A stretch of DNA of 64,000 bases from Rhizobium terrae (GTDB taxonomy: Bacteria > Pseudomonadota > Alphaproteobacteria > Rhizobiales > Rhizobiaceae). Below the pieces are notes generated by a model. The model was not told where the DNA came from. It did no database searches and saw nothing but the letters and a program-made list of their open reading frames with translations. Below, one piece after another: positions 56,208-64,000 of this stretch; position 1 is the first letter of the stretch, and each line of letters starts with the position of its first letter. The translations under genes and the position numbers were made by a program. The stretch is taken from contig NZ_QJKM01000005.1 of the NCBI RefSeq assembly GCF_003425685.1, positions 1-64,000 of the forward strand. Direction: 5' to 3'.

Positions 56208-56548
56208 TCCGCTGCAGCGGAATTGGCTTTCGTTTGCGCTGGCAGTTTGTGGGCGGTCTTCCATTGAAAAGTTCGATAGGCTCCTCATCCCGCTATGTTG
56301 GATTCACTGCCGCCGCCAATGGGGAAGCTTCAAGAAGTCTCTATCAGACGATATCACGGTTGAGGCCGTATCTCCGATGAAACCACCTTGGCCGCAACAG
56401 TCGGCGGATTGTGGTCCGGCATATGACACCCACTCCAGGGCGGTCGCAGTCTGTGAGCATGACCTCAGTGCGATGGCTGAGTCGGGTTAGGTTTTGTGCT
56501 ATCTCAATTCCACGTGTGGTGGGGTCCCTTGCGGTTATCGTGGAATAG
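56208..56548. other. Gap after the sulfatase operon; no gene recognised
   Basis: A 341-base stretch between two converging gene sets. Short open frames without family resemblance are present on the minus strand; no clear terminator hairpin was found. May be debris. Confidence 0.4.
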
Positions 56549-57316
56549 CTATTTTTCCGACCACACCGCCGCCGCAGATGCTTGCCTGAGCAGGCCTGTA
56601 TCGCTGGCGGTCGTCACAAAACTGTAGCCCCTCCCGAACATGTCACCGAGATCGGAAGGATCTATAGCCGCGCCGCCCAAAAGCCGGCCTGATGCAAGTA
56701 CACGCTCCTCGATATGGGCGATTGCATTGCTCAGTTCACTCGATCCGAGGTCACCGTAAGGCCCGAAGCCGGATGTGAGATCAAGCGGGCCAATGAACAG
56801 CATATCGATGCCTTCGACCGCCGTTATCGTGTCGATCGCTTCCGCTGCCTCTCGCGATTCGATCATTGCAACGATCAGCGTTCGGGATCTCGCCTGTTCC
56901 ACGTAGGTGAGCCGATCAAGGCCGTAACGCGCCGCACGGGAGACCGTGAACTGGGCGCCGCGCCGTCCCAAGGGCGGATAATGGGCGGCCTCGACGAGCG
57001 CGCGTGCCTCTTCGGCGCAACGGACATCCGCAGCGACGATACCGTCGAACCCTGCATCCAGCAGTGGTTTGATGTCGGCGGCCTTGTGCACGCGGACAAG
57101 GACCGGCACCTCACTTATCGATCGTATCGCGCGCAACTCGTGCAGCGCGCCCGAGAGGTCGGCTGCCGCGTGTTCCCGATCGACGACAAGCGCGCCATAA
57201 CCTGCGAGCGCCATGATCTCCCCCACGTCGGGAGAGGCCAGAAACAGGAATGCTCCCTGCACCTTTGTGCCGGTGCGCAACTGCGTGCGGAGATCGGAGG
57301 AATCAATTTTGAGCAA
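56549..57316 (-). CDS. HpcH/HpaI aldolase family protein
   Basis: A 255-aa class II (metal-dependent) pyruvate aldolase family protein. Motifs: GAFLFLASPDVGEIMALAGY, ALVVDREHAAADLSGALHEL, VPVLVRVHKAADIKPLLDAG, VAMIESREAAEAIDTITAV (metal Glu) and DMLFIGPLDLTSGFG (metal Asp). It usually splits hydroxy-oxo acids to pyruvate or oxaloacetate plus an aldehyde. A TTG start is used here. Divergent from the plus-strand hydrolase operon. Confidence 0.85.
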   Translation of the reverse strand: MLKIDSSDLRTQLRTGTKVQGAFLFLASPDVGEIMALAGYGALVVDREHAAADLSGALHELRAIRSISEVPVLVRVHKAADIKPLLDAGFDGIVAADVRCAEEARALVEAAHYPPLGRRGAQFTVSRAARYGLDRLTYVEQARSRTLIVAMIESREAAEAIDTITAVEGIDMLFIGPLDLTSGFGPYGDLGSSELSNAIAHIEERVLASGRLLGGAAIDPSDLGDMFGRGYSFVTTASDTGLLRQASAAAVWSEK

Positions 57317-57454
57317 TGTCGCGTCTCAAGGGAATTTCTGACGAAAAGAGCGCGCGCCGCCCCGGGATGCAATCCTGTAATTCTTTGCAGGTAGGCGGCC
57401 GATTTCAGCACTGGCATGCTGAGAGCATATTGAACTCATGTGGATTGCGTATCG

Positions 57455-58372
57455 ATGCAGCAACAGCCTGATGTCCTGGAGGGGTATGCCCCTTTCGGGA
57501 AATATAAGACCTGGTTTCGAGTGACGGGAAACCGAAATTCTGGCAAGGTACCGCTGATTGTGGCCCATGGCGGCCCCGGCTGCACGCATGATTACGTGCT
57601 TTCTTTCGTGGACCTTGCCGAGGCTGGCCGCTGCGTCATTCATTACGATCAGATCGGCAATGGCCACTCGACCCACCTGCGCGATGCGCCCGTTGGTTTC
57701 TGGTCCGTCGATCTGTTTCTCGACGAGCTGGACAATCTGCGGCGCCATCTGGGAATGGAGCAGAGCTACAATCTGCTTGGGCAGTCATGGGGTGGAATGC
57801 TGGCTTCCGAACATGCGGTCCGGTGCCCGGACGGGCTCAACGCACTGGTCATCGCTTCCTCGCCGTCGTCCATGCCCGTCTGGGTGGCCGAGGCGTTGAG
57901 ATTGCGCAAGGACCTTCCGGCCGAGGTGCAGGAGACGCTTGGGCGCCACGAAGCGGATGGCACCTACGACCATCCGGACTATCAGGCCGCGAGCTATGTA
58001 TTCTATCGCCGCCATGTATGCCGTCTTGATCCATGGCCAGACGACGTTGTGCGAACTTTCCGGGCGCTGGCGGAAGACCCGACCGTCTATCACGCAATGA
58101 ATGGCCCGACGGAGTTCCACGTCATCGGAAGCTTGAAGGACTGGAGCGTGGACGACCGGCTGCATCGCGTTGCCGTGCCGACGCTCGTCATATCTGGTTA
58201 TCATGACGAGGCGACGCAGGCCTGCGTCGAGCCGTTTGTCCGGCTCATTCCGAACGCAAAACAGATCGTAATGCCCAACTCCGCGCATATGTGCCATGTG
58301 GAGGAACGCGCCGACACCATGGCTGCCGTCGAAGGATTTTTGAGCCAGTACGATCCGAGGATTTCCGCATGA
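57455..58372 (+). CDS. Alpha/beta hydrolase, proline-iminopeptidase-like
   Basis: A 305-aa hydrolase (peptidase family S33 type). HGGPGCTHDYVLSFVDLAEA is the oxyanion region, HYDQIGNGHSTH the family D-Q-x-G-x-G-x-S, and GQSWGGMLASEHA the nucleophile elbow; Asp in SGYHDEAT and His in NSAHMCHVEE complete the triad. A GTG 15 bases earlier is an alternative start. Proline iminopeptidase-like enzymes also include amide and amino-acid ester hydrolases. Stop overlaps the next gene by ATGA. Confidence 0.86.
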   Translation: MQQQPDVLEGYAPFGKYKTWFRVTGNRNSGKVPLIVAHGGPGCTHDYVLSFVDLAEAGRCVIHYDQIGNGHSTHLRDAPVGFWSVDLFLDELDNLRRHLGMEQSYNLLGQSWGGMLASEHAVRCPDGLNALVIASSPSSMPVWVAEALRLRKDLPAEVQETLGRHEADGTYDHPDYQAASYVFYRRHVCRLDPWPDDVVRTFRALAEDPTVYHAMNGPTEFHVIGSLKDWSVDDRLHRVAVPTLVISGYHDEATQACVEPFVRLIPNAKQIVMPNSAHMCHVEERADTMAAVEGFLSQYDPRISA

Positions 58373-59232
58373 GCACCCTCACCCGTTTTGCCGCCATTCA
58401 GATGTGCAGCACTGCCGATGTCGAGGCGAACAATCAAGCTATCGAAGCTCTCGTCCGGGAGGCGGCGGCGCTCGGAGCGACGGTTGTCAGCTTGCCGGAG
58501 GCCGCCAACATCCTGCTGAAGGATAACATGCAATATGCCGGAACCTGCGTTGCCGAGGCGGACGACACGACTTTGGCACTTTGCCGCCGACTGACGGCCG
58601 AACTCGGAATATGGCTGCATGACGGCTCCATCCTGATCAGAACCGAAGACGGTAGGCGCATCTGGAACCGCACTCACGTCATCTCTCCGGCGGGCGAAAT
58701 CGTTGCGCGTTACGACAAGCTGCACACATTCGACGTGAAGCTTGGCGAGGGGCATGATTTCCGGGAATCGCGGGCCGTACAGCCTGGAGAGGGGCCGCCC
58801 GTCGTCGTCGATCTCGGCGCGCCGGGGCTCAGGCTCGGGCTCTCGATCTGCTATGACGTGCGGTTTGCCTATCTCTTCCGGGCGCTGGCCGCCGCCGCCG
58901 CAAACGTGTTGATGATCCCCGCATCCTTCTCGCCTGTCACCGGGCCGGCGCATTGGGAGATATTGCTGCGCGCGCGGGCGATCGAAACCGGCAGCTATGT
59001 CGTCGCCGCGGCCCAGTGTGGCACGCGTGACGGTGTGCGCACACATGGCCATGCGATGATCGTTTCTCCGTTCGGAGAGGTCATTTCCGCGCTTGGCGAC
59101 GACCCTGGCATCATTGTCGCGGATATCGATCCGGCCGAGGTGGAGGCGACCCGGCGCCGATTGCCCTGCCTGACGCAGGATCGAGAGTTGAAGCCGACGG
59201 CCACCGTATTTGCCGGAAGTGGAGGCTGCTGA
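58369..59232 (+). CDS. Carbon-nitrogen hydrolase (nitrilase superfamily amidase)
   Basis: A 287-aa amidase-type enzyme with the Glu-Lys-Cys triad: VSLPEAANILL (Glu), RYDKLHTFDVKL (Lys) and GLSICYDVRFAYLFRALA (Cys). GSYVVAAAQCGTRDGVRTHGH and SPFGEVISALGDDPGI are typical of the Nit/omega-amidase-like branch. It cleaves a C-N bond of an amide; the substrate is unknown. Overlaps genes on both sides, so tightly co-translated. Confidence 0.9.
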   Translation: MSTLTRFAAIQMCSTADVEANNQAIEALVREAAALGATVVSLPEAANILLKDNMQYAGTCVAEADDTTLALCRRLTAELGIWLHDGSILIRTEDGRRIWNRTHVISPAGEIVARYDKLHTFDVKLGEGHDFRESRAVQPGEGPPVVVDLGAPGLRLGLSICYDVRFAYLFRALAAAAANVLMIPASFSPVTGPAHWEILLRARAIETGSYVVAAAQCGTRDGVRTHGHAMIVSPFGEVISALGDDPGIIVADIDPAEVEATRRRLPCLTQDRELKPTATVFAGSGGC

Positions 59233-59906
59233 TGACCGCAGCCCTGTACCGGGTCAATCCGCCCGCAGCGCCGCTTGCATCGGATCTCATCGATCTGATG
59301 TCGCGAACCGAAACTGCAACCATCGGTCATATCCTGCATGATGGTTTCTGTGACCCTGCGCTGGCCGCGGTCGTGGCCGGCAAGCGCGTGGCCGGCACCG
59401 CGTTCACGGTGCGCATTCCGGGAATGGACTCGGCGACATTGCATTATGCTCTGTCCATGGTTCGTCCCGGCGATGTGCTCGTCATCGATCGTGCTGGCGA
59501 CGATAGCCACGCCTGCTGGGGAGGGGTGGTCACGCTCGCCGCCAAACTGGCCGGCGTTGCCGCCGCCGTCATCGATGGCCGGGCCACCGACTTTGCCGAA
59601 ATCCGTGGCCATGACATGCCGGTCTGGTGCCGCGGCACCTCGTCGAAGACGACGAAATTCGTCGGTCTCGGCGGTGCCATCAATATCCCGATCAGTGTTG
59701 GCGGGGTAGCGGTGATGCCTGGCGACGGCATTCTGTGCGATGAAAACGGTGTCGTCGTGTTGAAGCCGGAACAAATCGTGCCGATCTGCTCGCGTGTGAT
59801 CGCGATGCAGGAGAACGAAGCGTCGGTCATTGCCCGCCTGCGGAGCGGCGAGCGCCTCTGTGACATATCCGGTGCAGCCGCCATGGTCGAAGGCCGGCAG
59901 GAATAA
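59232..59906 (+). CDS. RraA family protein (4-hydroxy-4-methyl-2-oxoglutarate aldolase-like)
   Basis: A 224-aa RraA/MenG fold: TATIGHILHDGFCDPALAAV, AGTAFTVRIPGMDSATLHYA, VIDRAGDDSHACWGGVVTLA, VAAAVIDGRATDFAEIR (the G-x-x-R-D-like site reads DGRATD) and PISVGGVAVMPGDGILCDEN. The family includes oxoacid aldolases/decarboxylases and the RNase E inhibitor RraA. Next to an HpaI aldolase and amidase, the enzyme role is likelier. Overlaps the previous stop by one base. Confidence 0.82.
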   Translation: MTAALYRVNPPAAPLASDLIDLMSRTETATIGHILHDGFCDPALAAVVAGKRVAGTAFTVRIPGMDSATLHYALSMVRPGDVLVIDRAGDDSHACWGGVVTLAAKLAGVAAAVIDGRATDFAEIRGHDMPVWCRGTSSKTTKFVGLGGAINIPISVGGVAVMPGDGILCDENGVVVLKPEQIVPICSRVIAMQENEASVIARLRSGERLCDISGAAAMVEGRQE

Positions 59907-60012
59907 CACCCACTGCGTCATGATATTTTCTGCAAGTAAAATTGGCGCCAATTATGTTTGCATTGCTGCCGCAAATGGCTCAGACTGCCTCGGCAACAGG
60001 AGTAAGAAGCAG

Positions 60013-60834
60013 GTGACGTTTTATTCGACGAGCCCCATTCACGCGTTTATCGACGGGGAGCCGCGTTTCGGTTTTCTCTTTTCTCCTGCGCCGGCCTTCG
60101 ACGGAGAAGTTGTCGGATCGAGCTCGACCGGAACGCCCCTGGTCATCGTCGCTCACGGTTCTGATCGCGATGCCACAGGCATGCTCGATGCCATGCGTGA
60201 AGGGCTTGCAGGAAGGCCAGTCTCGATCCTTGCGCCGCTCTTTCCATCCGAGATCGGCGGAGAAGACCATTCCGACGGCTACAAGTTCCTAGTGTCAGGT
60301 GGCATCGACTATGTCTCCGTGACGAAATCCATGATTGCCGCGGCCTCGCAAATGGTTGGAGGTTTTGGGAGCATCTATCTCTTCGGGTTTTCGGGCGGAG
60401 CGCAGTTTGCACATCGGTACGCGTTGTTTTGCGCCTCGGAACTGTCCGGGCTTGTTGTCGCGTCACCCGGAAACGTGACGCTGCTCGACGAAACGCTCGA
60501 ATGGTGGCCCGGGCTCGACGGCGCTTCCGCGGTGATCGGCCTTTCGACGGATATTGCTTCCCTGCGCAGGCTTCCGGTCGAGATCATCATCGGATCGGAA
60601 GACAGGGCAGTAGGCTTGGTCGCGCGCCCTGTCGGTTCTCCGCACGGTTCACTTTATGAAGGCGTGGCCGGGGCCAGCCGCCTGGAGCGCGCCCGCAACA
60701 TGAGCGCCAGCTTCCAGAGCCACGGTATCCAGGCTCTGCTCCACGAAATCGAGGGCGTGGGCCATGAACTCAGGCCCGTCACACTGAAAGCCGCAGCATT
60801 GATTGCGCGATGGATCGATGCCGAGGAATGCTAA
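60013..60834 (+). CDS. Alpha/beta hydrolase
   Basis: A 273-aa protein from a GTG (AGGAG 10 bases upstream). VIVAHGSDRDATGMLDAMRE carries the oxyanion segment; YLFGFSGGAQFAHRYALF is the nucleophile elbow (GFSGG); IGSEDRAVG has the likely Asp and EGVGHELRPVT the His. An esterase or amidase of unknown substrate, 29 bases before the transporter genes, so likely part of the same pathway. 59907-60012 holds no gene. Confidence 0.78.
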   Translation: MTFYSTSPIHAFIDGEPRFGFLFSPAPAFDGEVVGSSSTGTPLVIVAHGSDRDATGMLDAMREGLAGRPVSILAPLFPSEIGGEDHSDGYKFLVSGGIDYVSVTKSMIAAASQMVGGFGSIYLFGFSGGAQFAHRYALFCASELSGLVVASPGNVTLLDETLEWWPGLDGASAVIGLSTDIASLRRLPVEIIIGSEDRAVGLVARPVGSPHGSLYEGVAGASRLERARNMSASFQSHGIQALLHEIEGVGHELRPVTLKAAALIARWIDAEEC

Positions 60835-60862
60835 ACATCGCCGATAAAAGGGGAATGAAACC

Positions 60863-61954
60863 ATGAAACACAGATATTTGCTGACTGCCGGCCTCTTTCT
60901 CGTCGCCGGTGCCGGCAAGGCACAGGACGTGCCGGCGGGTTATCCCGCCACCTATCCGGAACTTATCGCGGAGGCCAAGGCGGAAGGCAGCCTGCGCATC
61001 TACACGAACCTCAGCGAAGACAACATTGCGCCGGTCATCAAGGCCTTCAACAAGGTCTATCCGGACATCAAGGTCGGGAGCCTGGAAATGGGGCCTTCCG
61101 AGGCCTTTTCCCGATATCGTGCCGAAGTGGGCAGCGGCGTCGCATCTGCCGATCTCCTGATCTCCAACACGATCGTCGATTGGGTGAGCGCGCTCAAGGA
61201 TGGCCTGCTGACCGACTATAAGTCGCCGGAACGTGAGAAACTGCCTGAGTGGAGCTATCCAGGAACAGGCCTCTATACATTCTCGGCCGATCCGATGGTT
61301 ACCATCTACAACAAGCTGACGGTCCCTGCGGAGCTTCAGGTCGACAGCATGGAGGCCTATTTTGCCAATATCTCTGCGCATCCAGAGGTCTTTTCCGGCA
61401 AGGTCGGTACCTATGACGGCCGTTATGCCTTCGGTGGTGCGCTCAATTACGCCCTGGTGGAGCGATATGGCGACAAGGCCTGGAGCTGGTTCGAAAAGGT
61501 CGGCCCGTCCATCAAGCCGGGTGGTGGTGCAGGCGGCATGATCGAACGGACGTTGAGCGGAGAACTCTCTTCCGCCTATTTCGTCTCCGCACCGGTGGTA
61601 TTCAGCAAGATCGCCGACGGACTGGGCGAAATCATCGGCTGGAATTTTCCGAAGGACGGCACGGTCATTTTTCCCCGCGGAATGGGCATAACGGCCAAGG
61701 CCACGCACCCGGCTGCGGCCAAGGTCTTCCTGGATTTCCTTCTCTCCGAGACAGGTCAGGCGGCCGTTGCCGCCGGCAAGCTTACACCGTATCGCCCGGG
61801 CCTGGTTGCGCAGGGGGACCTCTCCTATTCGCTGGACGAGGTGGCCAAGGCCGTCGGGGGAACACAAAACCTGCTGATGATCAGCTACGACCGGAAGATG
61901 ATCGACGGCAACTCGGCCTTCTCGGCACGCTGGGGCGCTGCTTTCAAGATGTGA
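60863..61954 (+). CDS. ABC transporter substrate-binding protein (ferric/polyamine-like family 1)
   Basis: A 363-aa periplasmic protein with signal peptide MKHRYLLTAGLFLVAGAGKA. Binding domain: AEGSLRIYTNLSEDNIAPVI, VASADLLISNTIVDWVSALK, RYAFGGALNYALVERYGDKA, FPRGMGITAKATHPAAAKVF. The fold is that of FbpA/AfuA-like binding proteins, which also carry phosphonates, phosphoglycerate and other small anions. With catabolic hydrolases beside it, an organic ligand is likelier than iron. Confidence 0.88.
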   Translation: MKHRYLLTAGLFLVAGAGKAQDVPAGYPATYPELIAEAKAEGSLRIYTNLSEDNIAPVIKAFNKVYPDIKVGSLEMGPSEAFSRYRAEVGSGVASADLLISNTIVDWVSALKDGLLTDYKSPEREKLPEWSYPGTGLYTFSADPMVTIYNKLTVPAELQVDSMEAYFANISAHPEVFSGKVGTYDGRYAFGGALNYALVERYGDKAWSWFEKVGPSIKPGGGAGGMIERTLSGELSSAYFVSAPVVFSKIADGLGEIIGWNFPKDGTVIFPRGMGITAKATHPAAAKVFLDFLLSETGQAAVAAGKLTPYRPGLVAQGDLSYSLDEVAKAVGGTQNLLMISYDRKMIDGNSAFSARWGAAFKM

Positions 61955-61963
61955 TTGGCGGTT

Positions 61964-61982
61964 CGGCGCGGTTTGCGCGCCG
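61964..61982 (+). repeat. Perfect 7-bp inverted repeat after the binding-protein gene
   Basis: CGGCGCG pairs with CGCGCCG around GTTTG, 9 bases past the stop and 26 bases before the permease ATG. Shorter than, but in the same place as, the hairpins of the other ABC operons in this window. Confidence 0.7.
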
Positions 61983-62008
61983 GATCCAAACAAAAAGGGT
62001 GAACAGTT

Positions 62009-63748
62009 ATGGGCAGCAGCCCTCGAATTTCTTCGGCAATGCCCCAAGAGGCGCCGCAGACCGTGTTGCCGGATTACTCGCGGCTCATTCAGCTATTGAT
62101 CTTCGTCGTGACGGCGATCCTCATGTTGGCGCCGGCAATCCCGATCGCCGTCCAGGTTTTCATCGACCGGCCGCTTTATTCCGACGGCTGGATATTCACG
62201 TTCGCCAATTTCGGCAAGCTCTTTGGGTCCGCACAGCTTGCTTCCGTCCTTGGCACGACGGCGGTCTTCTCCGTGATCACCGTCGTCATCGCGCAGGTCG
62301 GTGGAGTGGCGGCTGCATTATTTCTCGGGCGGACCGATCTTCCGGGCAGGCACCTGATAGGGGGCGTTTTGATGTGGCCTCTCTATCTTTCCCATCTGAT
62401 CTTCGGCATGGGATGGGTCATCATGTACGGCCCGTCCGGCTTCCTGACACAGTGGCTTGCGCGCATCCTCGGCGGGGCGCCCTGGAATCTCTATTCGCTG
62501 GCAGGCATGGGGATTGTTGCCGGCGTTTCCCAGATCCCGCTCGCCTACCTGTACTGTCTCTACGGCGCCGTTCGATCCGTCGATCCTACGCTCGAACATG
62601 CGGCCCGGACAGTGGGCGCCCGGCCCTTGAGCGTTCTGGCGCACGTGACGTTGCCGTTGATGATCCCTTCGATCATAACGTCCGCCGCGCTCAACCTCGT
62701 CATTGCGGTCGAGACCCTATCCATTCCGCTCTTTATCGGCGGGCCGGCGCGGATCGAGACGCTGTCGACGTTTCTCTATCATCAGGGCATCGCGGCAAGC
62801 GACCCGGACCACGGGCTAATTGCGGCTTCCTCCCTGCTTCTCGTCGTGCTCGTGGCGGCGACATTGTTTGTTCAGCGGCTGCTGCTCAAGAACAGCCATC
62901 GCTACGAAACGGTGAAAGGCAAGGGTAGCCGACCGGCTCTGCTGAAACTCGGCAATTTGAAATGGCCGCTTGTCATCATCATGGGGGCATCGCTTTTCTT
63001 CTTTGTCATCGTGCCGGTCTTCGGGGTTGTCCTGCGTGCGTTCACCACCTTCCTTTCGCCTCTCGTGGCCCCCTGGACCACGCTGACGTTGAAGAACTTC
63101 AATACTCTGCTGACCTCCGAGACTTTCGTACGGGCGATTCGCAACACCTTCTTCGTGTCGTTCTTTTCCGCGGCGTCTGGAACGATACTGGCGACGATGG
63201 TCGCATTGCTGATCCAGCGGTCCGACTTCCCATTCAAGCGCACGTTGGAGGCGCTTGCCTATTCGCCACGCGTCATCCCCGGGCTCATCACCGGACTGGG
63301 TATCTTCTACGCGACCGTCATCTTCTCGCCGATGGGGTGGCTGCGCGGCAGCCTGTGGATACTCGTTCTGGCGTATGTGATGGCCACGCTGCCGCTCGCG
63401 CTTGGCGCCATACAGCCGGCGGTCATCCAGATCAGCGCGGATCTGGACAAGGCGGCGCGCACGGTGGGGGCGAGCTGGTCCCGCTCAATGCGCATCGTCA
63501 TGGTGCCGCTTCTGCGATCCGCCATGCTGGGCAGTTTCACGCTGCTATTCATCTTTCACCTCAAGTCCTACATCATCGCCATTTTCCTCATCGTTCCCGG
63601 CCTGGAAGTGATGGGGGTGACGATGCTCAGCCTCTGGACCAATGGCGACGTCGGAGTGACGGCCGCCTTTGCAACGCTCCAGATGGTTCTCATCGCCCTC
63701 TTCCTCGTCGCGACGCGGCTCGTTTTCCGGGTAAAACTCTATGACTGA
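62009..63748 (+). CDS. ABC transporter permease, fused two-domain (FbpB type)
   Basis: A 579-aa double permease: two six-helix halves, each with a coupling loop: EHAARTVGARPLSVLAHVTL (first half) and KAARTVGASWSRSMRIVMVP (second half). Spans include LLIFVVTAILMLAPAIPIAV and LVIIMGASLFFFVIVPVFGV. The length matches FbpB/AfuB-like fused permeases. Its end overlaps the ATPase start by 8 bases. Confidence 0.92.
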   Translation: MGSSPRISSAMPQEAPQTVLPDYSRLIQLLIFVVTAILMLAPAIPIAVQVFIDRPLYSDGWIFTFANFGKLFGSAQLASVLGTTAVFSVITVVIAQVGGVAAALFLGRTDLPGRHLIGGVLMWPLYLSHLIFGMGWVIMYGPSGFLTQWLARILGGAPWNLYSLAGMGIVAGVSQIPLAYLYCLYGAVRSVDPTLEHAARTVGARPLSVLAHVTLPLMIPSIITSAALNLVIAVETLSIPLFIGGPARIETLSTFLYHQGIAASDPDHGLIAASSLLLVVLVAATLFVQRLLLKNSHRYETVKGKGSRPALLKLGNLKWPLVIIMGASLFFFVIVPVFGVVLRAFTTFLSPLVAPWTTLTLKNFNTLLTSETFVRAIRNTFFVSFFSAASGTILATMVALLIQRSDFPFKRTLEALAYSPRVIPGLITGLGIFYATVIFSPMGWLRGSLWILVLAYVMATLPLALGAIQPAVIQISADLDKAARTVGASWSRSMRIVMVPLLRSAMLGSFTLLFIFHLKSYIIAIFLIVPGLEVMGVTMLSLWTNGDVGVTAAFATLQMVLIALFLVATRLVFRVKLYD

Positions 63749-64000
63749 TCTCGTCCTTTCCGATCTGACGCGCAGCTATGGCGCTACCAACGCCATAGAC
63801 AACATCAACATCACCGTTGGCGCCGGAGAGTTCCTCACCCTGCTCGGCCCGTCGGGCTGCGGCAAATCGACCACGCTTGCCGCGATCGCCGGCCTCGACC
63901 AGCCGACCCATGGCCGTATCAGCTTCGCCGGCCGCACGTTATTCGACGCCGCCTCCAAAACCTCGCTTCCGCCCGAAGCAAGAGGGTTCGGCGTCGTTTT
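63741..64000 (+). CDS. ABC transporter ATP-binding protein, partial (N-terminus)
   Basis: The first 86 codons: MTDLVLSDLTRSYGATNAID, Walker A LLGPSGCGKSTTLAAIAGLD, then LPPEARGFGVVF approaching the Q-loop. FbpC/PotA-like. The rest lies beyond the window. Energises the fused permease. Confidence 0.93.
   Translation, partial: MTDLVLSDLTRSYGATNAIDNINITVGAGEFLTLLGPSGCGKSTTLAAIAGLDQPTHGRISFAGRTLFDAASKTSLPPEARGFGVV

Noticed and set aside
54660..56288. 542-codon minus-strand frame opposite sulfatase 3
   Set aside because: Shadow ORF; the plus strand has all the sulfatase motifs.
60779..62047. 422-codon minus-strand frame opposite the binding-protein gene
   Set aside because: Shadow of 60863-61954, which has signal peptide and domain features.
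60863..64000. Calling the last transporter a ferric iron importer
   Set aside because: The fold and fused permease resemble FbpABC, but the family also carries organic anions and the neighbours are catabolic enzymes, so no iron role is claimed.

Overview
The window reads as an accessory, probably plasmid-borne, region of a Rhizobiales bacterium, most likely Rhizobium. The evidence is high-GC alphaproteobacterial coding with IS21, IS3 and IS6 family remnants. There is an extra groESL with a CIRCE element and sigma-32 type promoters, small heat-shock genes behind a ROSE-like RNA thermometer, a DUF47-pit locus with a PHO box, and a dense set of sugar-type ABC transporters with GntR, LacI and LysR regulators. 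No tRNA, rRNA, CRISPR array or replication origin was seen. The species is inferred, not proven.

Layout. 1-1666: end of an IS21 element (istA, start of istB). 2.0-23 kb: stress and metabolism region. It holds a Crp/Fnr regulator, several tiny proteins, a YciF-like ferritin-fold protein, DUF47 plus a broken pit gene, a zinc alcohol dehydrogenase, DUF2243 and DUF4142 proteins, a phosphoesterase, an esterase, two Hsp20s, a glycogen-debranching-type enzyme, a glycosyltransferase with an internal stop, GroEL/GroES and Usg. It is scarred by pseudogenes: an IS6 transposase, a nuoB fragment, an SPW-type membrane protein and a chimeric pit ORF. 23.2-24.5 kb: a defective IS3 element whose orfB carries a 102-bp palindromic insertion flanked by TA.

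24.5-33.1 kb: a carbohydrate locus with a divergent GntR regulator and UPF0261/PEP-hydrolase-like pair, then a CUT1 ABC transporter, a Gfo/Idh/MocA dehydrogenase and a cupin. 33.3-35.3 kb: a decay zone with cupin, LysR and MFS pseudogenes. 35.4-44.1 kb: two CUT2 (ribose-type) ABC transporters with two binding proteins, an NAD-dependent epimerase/dehydratase and a LacI regulator around a divergent promoter.

44.4-56.2 kb: the most striking system. Three cysteine-type sulfatases without signal peptides, a LysR regulator, a complete CUT1 ABC importer, a mutarotase-like DUF4432 protein and a formylglycine-generating enzyme that would activate the sulfatases. The inferred job is to import an intact sulfate ester (probably a sulfated sugar or glycoside), remove the sulfate in the cytoplasm and use the carbon. 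56.5-64 kb: another catabolic cluster with an HpcH/HpaI aldolase, two alpha/beta hydrolases, a nitrilase-superfamily amidase, an RraA-like protein and a ferric/polyamine-type ABC transporter that runs off the end.

In four ABC operons a strong inverted repeat lies between the binding-protein gene and the next transporter gene, as expected for a device that keeps binding protein in excess over membrane components.
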